5,957 nt of DNA, taken from NCBI GenBank assembly GCA_031286005.1, contig JAITVC010000107.1, positions 1 to 5,957 on the forward strand, read 5' to 3'. The position numbers and the translations under genes were made by a program. The notes below the pieces were generated by a model. That model did not search any database and was not told the origin of the DNA. It saw nothing but the letters and a program-made list of their open reading frames with translations. Source of the stretch: Bacteroidales bacterium (GTDB taxonomy: Bacteria > Bacteroidota > Bacteroidia > Bacteroidales > P3). Below are positions 1 to 5,920 of this stretch, in pieces. How positions within the stretch are numbered: the first letter of the stretch is position 1; every line of letters begins with the position of its first letter.

Positions 1-512
1 CTTTGTTTACCATGGAATTGCCTGTAAAATATTTTGAAAATACCGAAGACATCAACGAAGAAGGATTGATGGGAAATTACGTGCATGGCAACGAGCCCAG
101 CCACCATGTGGCTTATTTGTATGCGTGGACATCACAACCTTGGAAATTGCAACAGCGCGTGCGTGAAATTATGGATCGCATGTACAAAAATAAGCCGGAT
201 GGTTTGTGTGGTAACGATGATTGCGGACAAATGTCGGCTTGGTATGTGTTTTCTGCGATGGGATTTTATCCGGTATGTCCGGGCTCGGATGAATATGTGT
301 TGGGCTCACCCAATGCGGAAGAAATTACCATTCATTTGGAAAACGGACAAACGTTACAGATCAAAGCTAAAAACTTCAGTGCCCAAAACGTTTATGTAAA
401 ATCCTTGAAAATAGACGGAAAGCTACACAATTCGGCGTTCATCAAGCATGATGACATTATGAAGGGTGGAGAATGGGTTTTCGAAATGAGTGCAAAACCG
501 TCTAAACGATAA
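1..512 (+). CDS. GH92 family alpha-mannosidase, C-terminal fragment (5' end outside window)
   Basis: This is the last ~169 residues of a glycoside hydrolase family 92 enzyme; full members are usually about 700-800 residues, so most of the gene lies upstream of the window. The family comprises calcium-dependent exo-acting alpha-mannosidases, normally secreted to the periplasm or cell surface, that trim mannose from host or yeast glycans. Counting from the first complete codon (position 3), the fragment shows HGNEPSHH (28-35), part of the conserved catalytic-domain core, then GNDDCGQMSAW followed by YVFSAMGFYP (70-90), the hallmark GH92 block; aspartates in this block are assigned to the catalytic base in characterised members. 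A beta-sandwich-like tail follows, ending in the usual HDDIMKGG...FEM pattern (149-162). The frame is open to the left edge, so no start can be assigned; the ATG at 12 is internal. The stop is TAA at 510-512. The exact linkage specificity cannot be read from this fragment. Confidence 0.95.
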   Translation, partial: LFTMELPVKYFENTEDINEEGLMGNYVHGNEPSHHVAYLYAWTSQPWKLQQRVREIMDRMYKNKPDGLCGNDDCGQMSAWYVFSAMGFYPVCPGSDEYVLGSPNAEEITIHLENGQTLQIKAKNFSAQNVYVKSLKIDGKLHNSAFIKHDDIMKGGEWVFEMSAKPSKR

Positions 513-519
513 TGCGATT

Positions 520-1002
520 TTATTCTTTGGGTTTCAACACAAATTCCTCAATAATCTGAACCAGCGTTTGCTTGTCCATAGCGCCTGGTTGCAAGGCGGG
601 TTTGCCATCTATCGGAACAAACAACATCGTTGGAATACTGCGAACACCAAAATAGGCAGCCAGTTGGGGTGCTTTATCTACATTCACTTTGTAAATATCA
701 ATCTTGCCGGCATAGTTACGAGCTAATTCATCTAAAATCGGCGCAACTTTACGGCATGGACCGCACCAATCGGCATAAAAATCCACAATACACGGACGTT
801 TTCCTTTGAAAATCCATTGTTCGGGATTGGCCTCATAATTCATCACTAAGTTCTTAAATTCATCTTGCGAAATGATAGTGGCTTTTTGAACGGCCGACGC
901 CGATGAAGCACTTTCCGTAGTGGCATTCGGATTAGCAGAACACGCTGATATGCATAGTGCAATAAAGATTGTAACAAAGTTCATAATCCTAAAAGTATTC
1001 AT
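520..1002 (-). CDS. Thioredoxin-fold lipoprotein (periplasmic thiol-disulfide oxidoreductase)
   Basis: This 160-residue protein has a short signal peptide with a lipobox-like ISAC ending at Cys21, a low-complexity Ser/Ala/Thr linker (about 22-40), and a full thioredoxin domain (about 44-156). The active site WCGPC is at 79-83 (Cys80 and Cys83), the buried acid equivalent to E. coli thioredoxin Asp26 is Asp74 in VDFYADWC, and the cis-proline loop is SIPT with Pro124. An extra Cys71 precedes the beta-strand. The CGPC motif and overall likeness to TrxA suggest a reductase or general dithiol exchanger in the envelope; substrate and redox partner cannot be inferred here. No acidic surface-export signal follows Cys21, so a periplasm-facing lipoprotein is more likely than surface display. 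Met7 (984) is an alternative start, but Met1 gives the better signal peptide and lies about 20 bp downstream of a matching promoter. The gene is divergent from the beta-barrel gene and convergent with the GH92 gene. Confidence 0.93.
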   Translation of the reverse strand: MNTFRIMNFVTIFIALCISACSANPNATTESASSASAVQKATIISQDEFKNLVMNYEANPEQWIFKGKRPCIVDFYADWCGPCRKVAPILDELARNYAGKIDIYKVNVDKAPQLAAYFGVRSIPTMLFVPIDGKPALQPGAMDKQTLVQIIEEFVLKPKE

Positions 1003-1021
1003 AAATAAAAAAAATATTTGA

Positions 1022-1053
1022 CAAAGGTACGATTTTTTTCGTATCTTTGCAAA
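1022..1053 (-). promoter_or_regulatory. Bacteroidota-type promoter for the thioredoxin lipoprotein
   Basis: Read on the minus strand, TTTG (1053-1050) is followed after 20 bp by TACCTTTG (1029-1022), which fits TTTG...TAnnTTTG. The predicted start near 1013-1017 lies 10-15 nt upstream of the ATG at 1002. The -7 element of this promoter is one base from the -33 element of the opposing promoter, so the two probably cannot be occupied at the same time. Confidence 0.72.
1032..1051 (+). repeat. 20-bp direct repeat, copy 1 (promoter block)
   Basis: The block ATTTTTTTCGTATCTTTGCA is identical to 3674-3693. It holds the -7 element, the T-tract before it and the GCA after it. Identity stops on both sides. 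Shared promoter sequence is the simplest reading. Confidence 0.8.
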
Positions 1054-1069
1054 TTAAATGATTAATGCC

Positions 1070-1750
1070 ATGAAAAAACTACTAATTTTAACAACATTCT
1101 TACTTTGTGCCGAATGGGGATATGCTCAAGTTAATATGGGATTTCGTGCCGGATTGAATGCCGGTCTGTTTGAGTTGAAAAATGACCAATTAGGTGATTT
1201 TGCCGTTACGCCACGACTCAACTTGCTTTTGGGAGTGGACGTGGATATTCCGTTCAGTATGGTATTTTCCGTTAGAACCGGCTTAACCATGGCGCAAAAA
1301 TCGACCGAAGTCGATGGTATGAAGAGCGCCGACTCAACTTGGACAGTGCTTTTTCGTACCAACTACTTGGAACTTCCGTTGCTTTTGGTGGCACGTGCCG
1401 AAACAGATTTCGGAAATTTCTTTATAGGTGCAGGGCCTACATTTTCGCTTGGTGTTGGCGGAACGGCTAATATTCTGTCCAAACGTAATCCGGACGACAT
1501 GCTTATGGAAAGTACTCAAAAAATCAAATGGAACGGGAAGTATGATGATAACACCCAATTTCGTGAAAATTTAATACATTTCAAACGTTTTGATATTGGT
1601 TTAGGTGCAATATTGGCCTATCAATTGCCTGGCAGTGGCATAACCTTTTCGCTCAACTACAACAAAGGTTTTCGAGAACTTTCTCCAGATCCCGACTCCG
1701 AATTAAAAACGTCGTACATCTGCTTGTCTTTTGGATTTTTAATGCAATAA
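1070..1750 (+). CDS. PorT-like outer-membrane beta-barrel protein
   Basis: This 226-residue protein has a signal peptide, MKKLLILTTFLLCAEWGYA, with likely signal peptidase I cleavage before Gln20, a common Bacteroidota arrangement. The rest alternates short amphipathic strands with polar turns: NMGFRAGLNAGLF, PRLNLLLGVDVDIPF, VFSVRTGLTMAQKS, NYLELPLLLVARAE, GNFFIGAGPTFSLGVGG, RFDIGLGAILAYQL, GITFSLNYNKGF and a closing strand SYICLSFGFLM. The YLELPLL strand and the GxGP turn are typical of the PorT / OMP_b-brl_2 type barrel family of about 8 strands. Members are mostly of unknown function; the namesake PorT belongs to type IX secretion, but nothing here ties this protein to that system. I chose the ATG at 1070 over the in-frame ATG at 1058 because KK then directly follows Met and the leader has a normal length. 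The riboflavin synthase start is 11 bp after its stop, so the two are probably co-transcribed. Confidence 0.88.
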   Translation: MKKLLILTTFLLCAEWGYAQVNMGFRAGLNAGLFELKNDQLGDFAVTPRLNLLLGVDVDIPFSMVFSVRTGLTMAQKSTEVDGMKSADSTWTVLFRTNYLELPLLLVARAETDFGNFFIGAGPTFSLGVGGTANILSKRNPDDMLMESTQKIKWNGKYDDNTQFRENLIHFKRFDIGLGAILAYQLPGSGITFSLNYNKGFRELSPDPDSELKTSYICLSFGFLMQ

Positions 1751-1761
1751 TATAAAAAATT

Positions 1762-2370
1762 ATGTTTACAGGAATAATTGAAAAAATAGGCCAAGTCGTT
1801 GCCATAGAAATCGAGCAAACTAATGTCCATTTTACGGTTGAAACACCCATAACCCAAGAGTTGAAAATTGATCAAAGTATGGCTCATGATGGCGTTTGTC
1901 TTACCGTTGTAAAAATTGACTACAACAAAAAACAATATGTTGTAACCGCTATGCAAGAAACCCTTGACCGTACGAATTTACGGGCGTGGAAAGTTGGTAC
2001 GGAAGTCAACCTTGAACGCTCTATGCGCATGGACGGACGTTTTGATGGGCATGTGGTGCAAGGCCACGTTGACCAAACAGCCACCTGCGAGAAGGTTGAG
2101 GCTTTGGACGGTAGTTGGAAGTTTTATTTTTCCTACGATATACGCGATGATTTTTTTACTGTTGAAAAAGGCTCAATTTGCGTGAACGGTGTCAGTTTGA
2201 CGGTGGTTGATTCTGAGCCCGGATTATTCTCAGTGGCCATCATTCCGTACACTTTCAACGAAACCAACTTTCACAATTTCCAAAAAGGAACGGTTGTGAA
2301 TATTGAGTTTGATGTATTTGGAAAATATGTTGCACGCTTGTTTGATGAGTACATTAAGGCAAAAGGATAG
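1762..2370 (+). CDS. ribE: Riboflavin synthase, alpha chain
   Basis: This enzyme dismutates two molecules of 6,7-dimethyl-8-ribityllumazine to riboflavin plus 5-amino-6-ribitylaminouracil, the last step of riboflavin synthesis, in the cytosol, usually as a homotrimer. At 202 residues it has the normal family length and the two tandem lumazine-binding barrels: domain 1 (about 1-97) opens with the signature MFTGIIE and carries HDGVCLTVV (42-50); domain 2 (about 98-195) carries GHVVQGHVDQT and the equivalent VNGVSLTVV. The C-terminal FGKYVARL helix needed for trimerisation in known structures is present. It has no promoter of its own that I can see, and the 11-bp gap after the barrel gene leaves no room for an FMN riboswitch, so it likely depends on the promoter at 1017-1049. 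No other riboflavin gene is in the window. Some species call this gene ribC or ribB. Confidence 0.97.
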   Translation: MFTGIIEKIGQVVAIEIEQTNVHFTVETPITQELKIDQSMAHDGVCLTVVKIDYNKKQYVVTAMQETLDRTNLRAWKVGTEVNLERSMRMDGRFDGHVVQGHVDQTATCEKVEALDGSWKFYFSYDIRDDFFTVEKGSICVNGVSLTVVDSEPGLFSVAIIPYTFNETNFHNFQKGTVVNIEFDVFGKYVARLFDEYIKAKG

Positions 2371-2389
2371 TTATTAATCTATTCACTAT

Positions 2390-3628
2390 TCATTCAAATT
2401 TCACTGCTTCCGCTTCCTTGATTTTTCCAATGGCCATACTTGGCAGAAGAACGGCCAACAGAATAATGACGAGTGTTCCGATATTGCATAAAATTAACCA
2501 CGACCATTCAAATTGGATGGGTACATGTTTGATGTAATACACAGAGGCATCAAGTTTGAATATGGGGTAATATTTCTGCACAAGGCATAAGGTTAAGCCG
2601 ATGAAATTACCGATAAGAAGGCCTTTTCCGGCAATATACATCACTTTCCAAACAAAAATACGGCGAATGGCGGCCAACGACATACCCAGAGTCTTGAATA
2701 GACCTATTTCACCGGTTTTTTCTATAATCATCACGACAAAAACCGAAATCAAACTGATGGCAATAACCAAGGCCATAATAACCAAAATCACAACCACATT
2801 CATGTCCATCAAATCCAGCCAATTGAAAATTTCCGGAAATTTAAAAGTAATTGGTATTGCGACTAAGTCGAGTGGTAAAAAGCCATTGAATATTTTGGCG
2901 TATTGAGGCAATTCCCGAACTGACGGCTGCGGTAGGATAATCTCGAAACCGCTGACTTCATCAATATTCCAGCCGTTCAGCCGTTGAATGTGGCGCAGGT
3001 CGCCAATCATCATGGTTTCGTCAAACGTTGAAAACCCACTTTCGAAAACCCCGCAGATGTTGAATGCACGGGCTTTGACATCGTTTTGATAAACAAAATA
3101 AGTTCGCACTTTATCGCCTACATTCAAATGTAATTTTTTTGCTAAGGTCAGAGAAATCAGTACGTCGTTAGATATGCTGCTATCCGGCAATTGCGGGATT
3201 TTACCTTCTATCAAACACGATTTCAGAAACGAAAAATCAAACTCGCTATTTACGCCTTTAAGCCAAATGCCATGATTATAGAGGTCGGTTTTAATCAATC
3301 CGATTTGAGTGGCAAAGGCCTGTTTGTGGTATTGCCATGAGGACGAGGTAGCTACAAAAGCATTTATGGCTTCCCAATCTATAGAATCTCGTGAAATAGG
3401 ATTGGGCAGTTGCGCTGTTGTTTGGTAGGGTGCAATATGCAAATGTCCAGAGACTCCAAAAACTTGCCGACTGACTTCGTTTTTGAATCCAAACGAAATA
3501 CACACCGAGAAAATCATAACCACACAACTCAAAATCACGCCAATTGTGGCAATGCGTACCACGGGCCGTGTATAGCCGGTATTTTTTTGCCGGATAAATC
3601 GGTTAAAAATGAGTGTTTCGATAGACAT
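2390..3628 (-). CDS. LolC/LolE-type (FtsX family) ABC transporter permease
   Basis: This 412-residue inner-membrane protein has the four-helix MacB/LolC plan: a short cytoplasmic N-terminus (ETLIFNRFIR), TM1 at about 26-48, a large periplasmic domain (about 50-272), then TM2 (277-302), TM3 (328-350) and TM4 (374-398). Between TM2 and TM3 lies EKTGEIGLFKTLGMS (303-317), the cytoplasmic coupling helix that contacts the ATPase; the tail PSMAIGKIKEAEAVKFE (396-412) matches the PAxxxSrxxPaxxLRFE ending of LolC/E proteins. In the Lol system such permeases pull lipoproteins out of the inner membrane for transfer to the outer membrane; a different lipid or peptide substrate is possible. No LolD-like ATPase is in the window. 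An in-frame ATG at 3673 would give 427 residues, but the promoter -7 element (3645-3652) lies inside that extension and family members begin like the Met at 3628, so I use 3628. Only 19 bp separate its stop from that of riboflavin synthase. Confidence 0.92.
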   Translation of the reverse strand: MSIETLIFNRFIRQKNTGYTRPVVRIATIGVILSCVVMIFSVCISFGFKNEVSRQVFGVSGHLHIAPYQTTAQLPNPISRDSIDWEAINAFVATSSSWQYHKQAFATQIGLIKTDLYNHGIWLKGVNSEFDFSFLKSCLIEGKIPQLPDSSISNDVLISLTLAKKLHLNVGDKVRTYFVYQNDVKARAFNICGVFESGFSTFDETMMIGDLRHIQRLNGWNIDEVSGFEIILPQPSVRELPQYAKIFNGFLPLDLVAIPITFKFPEIFNWLDLMDMNVVVILVIMALVIAISLISVFVVMIIEKTGEIGLFKTLGMSLAAIRRIFVWKVMYIAGKGLLIGNFIGLTLCLVQKYYPIFKLDASVYYIKHVPIQFEWSWLILCNIGTLVIILLAVLLPSMAIGKIKEAEAVKFE

Positions 3629-3644
3629 TGTCGATTTTTTGCTA

Positions 3645-3674
3645 CAAAGATACAAAAAATTTGACGAAATCAAA
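3645..3674 (-). promoter_or_regulatory. Bacteroidota-type promoter for the LolC/E-type permease
   Basis: On the minus strand TTTG (3674-3671) is followed after 18 bp by TATCTTTG (3652-3645). The spacing is slightly short, but the -7 match is perfect. Transcription should begin near 3636-3640, giving a leader of about 10 nt to the ATG at 3628. This placement decides the start codon of the permease. Confidence 0.7.
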
Positions 3675-3691
3675 TTTTTTTCGTATCTTTG
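3660..3691 (+). promoter_or_regulatory. Bacteroidota-type promoter for the peptidyl-prolyl isomerase
   Basis: TTTG (3660-3663) and TATCTTTG (3684-3691) are separated by 20 bp, an excellent match to the Bacteroides -33/-7 consensus. Transcription should start near 3696-3699, leaving an A/T-rich leader of about 37 nt before the ATG at 3735. The leader has no Shine-Dalgarno sequence, as is normal in this phylum. Confidence 0.82.
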
Positions 3692-3693
3692 CA
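3674..3693 (+). repeat. 20-bp direct repeat, copy 2 (promoter block)
   Basis: This is the second exact copy of the block at 1032-1051, in the same orientation and the same place relative to the plus-strand promoter of the isomerase gene. Confidence 0.8.
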
Positions 3694-3734
3694 GACTTAT
3701 TTTTTAAATTTAACAACATAATCAGACATACAAG

Positions 3735-5861
3735 ATGGCAGTAATCAGTAGAATCAGAAAACATTCCGGATGGTTGGTCGCTTTAATCGGCGTATCCATC
3801 GCAGGATTCATTTTGCAAGATGCATTTTCAGGAAGAAATCAAGGTGGTCGAATCCCAAAATTTGCAGTAGTCAATGGCGAAGAAATCAAAGTGCAACAAT
3901 TTGAAGAAAGAGTTGAGCAATTGAGTGCGAATTTTCAACGTGCTCAAGGTGATTTAAACATTTCACAAGAGGACTTATACCAAATTCGCCAACAAGTTTG
4001 GCTCACGATGGTAAATGATAAATTGTTGGGTAATGCGTGCAAAAAATTAGGGTTAGCTGTTACACCGAAAGAAATGAACGATATGTTCTACGGTCAGTTT
4101 GTTCATCCTCAAGTATTCCGTGCATTTGCTGACCCTGCAACCGGACAGTTCAACCGTCAACAAGTGATGATGTTTATCAATAATTTTGATCAAGCACCAG
4201 TTGAGCAACAAGTTATGTTCCACGATTTGGAAGTGGTAATTAAAGACGAACGCTTGAAATCCAAGTATTATAACATGGTTGCAAATGCGTATTATGTGCC
4301 GTCGTTTTACGCCAAATATCTCTACGAACAATCATCGGCTAATGTTAGTGCTACGATAGCTTCGCTTAGTTATACCAGTATTGCAGATGAAGATGTGAAA
4401 CTGTCCGATGCGGATTACAAAACCTATTACGATAAAAACAAATCGTTGTTTCACCGTACGGAAGGTTCGCGTTCTGTGGATTTTGTAGTATTTGATGTAC
4501 AACCGACAGAAGCAGATTTACTTGATCTCGACAACCAAGCGACTGAATTATATGAAGAACTTTTAGTTGAACAAAATTTACAGGATTTTGTGAATGCTGT
4601 TTCTACCGAGCGTTTTGACAGTCTGTTTGTGAAAAAAGAAACGTTGAATGCACCTTGGGATTCACTTCTATTTAAATCGCCGAAAGGTACGTATTTTAAA
4701 CCCATCGTTCGTCGCAATCGCTATGAGATGGCTAAACTGGTAGATGTTGCAGCACGTCCGGATTCATTGACGGCCAGTCATATTTTGATTACCTATGCAG
4801 GCTCCGCAATGCCTCAAAGCACGCGCACACAGGCAGAAGCTAAACGAGTAGCAGACAGTTTATATGCTGTTGTTTTACGGGATCAATCCCAATTTGCAGA
4901 AATAGCAAGAACTAATTCTGAAGATGGAACGAGAGAAACCGGTGGAAATGTAGGTTGGTTTGCAGATGGTCAAATGGTAAAACCTTTCAACGAAGCTGTT
5001 GTGAAAGGTAATGTCGGCGATATTGTTGTTGTCGAATCGATGTTCGGCTATCATATTATACGTATTGAAGGCAAAACCAGACCAGTTGAAAAAGTAATGG
5101 TTGCTTTTGTTTATCTGCCGATAGAACCGAGTGCAAGCACAACTAAAGCAATTTATACGGAAGCTAACCAATTCTTTGGTCAGTGCAAAGATTTGAATGC
5201 TTTTTTGACGGCAGCAGAAGCGGCTAAATTGCCGGTTCGTAAAGCCGAATATTTAACGGAAATGGACATGCAACTACCCGGACTGCAAAACGCACGCGAT
5301 CTGGTACGTTGGGCATTTGAAAAGAATACGGAAGTTGGTCAAGTAGCACCAGAGATTTATGAATACGACAATCAATATGTGATTGCTGCACTTAACCAAA
5401 TCCGTAAAGAAGGCTATCCTTCGTTAGAGGAGCTCATGACTGTTGCAGAAGTGCAATACGCTGTTCGCAACGAGAAGAAAGCTGAAATGCTGATGGAAAA
5501 AATGAATGATGCAATCAAAGCTAATCGCTCTATTTCTGCTCTTGAAACGCTTAACGCGGAAGTGGAGACCATCGATCAATTGAATTTTAATGCTTACAGT
5601 TTTGGTACTAAAGGTTATGAGCCGGAAGTTGTTGGTACGGCATTTGGTAAAAATGTAAATCAATTGTCTAATCCCATCAAAGGCCGTTCGGGTGTGTTCG
5701 TAATTCAAACCATGCAGTACATTCCTGCCGAAGTGATGGAAGACATGAGCATGATTCAAGCGCAAATGAAAATGATGTTCCAACAAAGCATGGTTGAGAC
5801 AATACGTTCTGCAATGGAAAGCAATGCTAAAATTGTAGAAAATCGCGCATTCTATTTCTAA
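3735..5861 (+). CDS. SurA/PpiD-type peptidyl-prolyl cis-trans isomerase, membrane-anchored
   Basis: This 708-residue periplasmic folding factor is tethered by one N-terminal helix. Residues 1-11 are cytoplasmic and basic, 12-29 form the membrane anchor, and about 40-185 form a SurA_N-like chaperone region opening with FAVVNGEEIKVQQFEERV. The canonical parvulin domain spans about 344-447: ASHILI with His349, the helix VADSLYAVVLRDQSQFAEIARTNSED, GGNVGWF (403-409), and a closing FGYHIIRIEGK. Flanking segments at about 241-337, 452-555 and 565-661 look like diverged copies of the same module. Parvulins isomerise X-Pro bonds; PpiD/SurA relatives assist newly exported and outer-membrane proteins. 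The length is larger than E. coli PpiD (about 620) but usual, as I recall, for Bacteroidota homologues. The start at 3735 fits the promoter and the anchor. It is probably monocistronic, being followed by a strong terminator. I leave the symbol blank because orthology to ppiD is unproven. Confidence 0.94.
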   Translation: MAVISRIRKHSGWLVALIGVSIAGFILQDAFSGRNQGGRIPKFAVVNGEEIKVQQFEERVEQLSANFQRAQGDLNISQEDLYQIRQQVWLTMVNDKLLGNACKKLGLAVTPKEMNDMFYGQFVHPQVFRAFADPATGQFNRQQVMMFINNFDQAPVEQQVMFHDLEVVIKDERLKSKYYNMVANAYYVPSFYAKYLYEQSSANVSATIASLSYTSIADEDVKLSDADYKTYYDKNKSLFHRTEGSRSVDFVVFDVQPTEADLLDLDNQATELYEELLVEQNLQDFVNAVSTERFDSLFVKKETLNAPWDSLLFKSPKGTYFKPIVRRNRYEMAKLVDVAARPDSLTASHILITYAGSAMPQSTRTQAEAKRVADSLYAVVLRDQSQFAEIARTNSEDGTRETGGNVGWFADGQMVKPFNEAVVKGNVGDIVVVESMFGYHIIRIEGKTRPVEKVMVAFVYLPIEPSASTTKAIYTEANQFFGQCKDLNAFLTAAEAAKLPVRKAEYLTEMDMQLPGLQNARDLVRWAFEKNTEVGQVAPEIYEYDNQYVIAALNQIRKEGYPSLEELMTVAEVQYAVRNEKKAEMLMEKMNDAIKANRSISALETLNAEVETIDQLNFNAYSFGTKGYEPEVVGTAFGKNVNQLSNPIKGRSGVFVIQTMQYIPAEVMEDMSMIQAQMKMMFQQSMVETIRSAMESNAKIVENRAFYF

Positions 5862-5879
5862 AATCGCACATTGAATAGC

Positions 5880-5920
5880 AAATGACGCTACTCCAGTTGA
5901 TTGAGTAGCGTCATTTTTTT
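5880..5920 (+). terminator. Rho-independent terminator of the isomerase gene
   Basis: AAATGACGCTACTC (5880-5893) pairs perfectly with GAGTAGCGTCATTT (5903-5916) around a 9-nt loop, giving a 14-bp stem whose outer A-T pairs use part of the seven-T run at 5914-5920. It lies 18 bp beyond the stop codon. The minus strand has only three T's after the same hairpin, so it should work mainly for plus-strand transcription. Confidence 0.93.

Larger units (their letters stand above)
1017..1053 (+). promoter_or_regulatory. Bacteroidota-type promoter for the beta-barrel/ribE transcript
   Basis: A -33 element TTTG at 1017-1020 and a -7 element TATCTTTG (matching TAnnTTTG) at 1042-1049 are separated by 21 bp, close to the spacing known for the primary sigma factor of Bacteroides. 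Transcription should start near 1054-1057. That makes the ATG at 1058 almost leaderless and favours the ATG at 1070, with a leader of about 14 nt. The site coincides base for base with a promoter on the other strand. Confidence 0.8.
1017..1053. repeat. Inverted repeat formed by the two overlapping divergent promoters
   Basis: The left arm (1017-1032) reads TTTGACAAAGGTACGA. The right arm (1039-1053), reverse-complemented, reads TTTGCAAAGATACGA. They match except for one inserted A and one G/A difference, around a 6-T centre. The symmetry follows largely from both promoters being placed on the same DNA, but the CGTA/TACG flanks extend it beyond the promoter core elements, so a dimeric regulator site is also possible. 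Confidence 0.75.
3645..3691. repeat. Inverted repeat formed by the second divergent promoter pair
   Basis: The left arm (3645-3663, CAAAGATACAAAAAATTTG) and the reverse complement of the right arm (3671-3691) agree at every base apart from one extra G and one extra A in the right arm. The centre is only 7 bp (3664-3670). Each arm carries the -7 element of one promoter and the -33 element of the other. Confidence 0.75.

Noticed and set aside
1058..1069. ATG at 1058 as start of the beta-barrel gene (MINAMKK...)
   Set aside because: It would lie about 1-4 nt from the predicted transcript start and give a less typical signal peptide than the ATG at 1070.
1657..1956. 99-codon open frame on the minus strand across the barrel/ribE junction
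   Set aside because: It is antisense to two well-supported genes and shows no family resemblance or promoter.
2366..2400. Possible terminator or repeat (ATAG...CTAT and ATTCACTATTCATTCA) between ribE and the permease
   Set aside because: The pairing is only 4 bp with an 8-nt A/T loop, and the short repeat is what A/T-rich sequence produces by chance.
2601..2906. 101-codon open frame on the plus strand
   Set aside because: It is antisense to the permease's membrane-helix region; the Ile/Thr/Lys-rich sequence is a shadow of hydrophobic codons on the other strand.
5424..5786. 120-codon open frame on the minus strand
   Set aside because: It lies wholly inside the isomerase gene, is rich in His/Phe/Asn/Arg as expected of antisense translation, and shows no recognisable motif.
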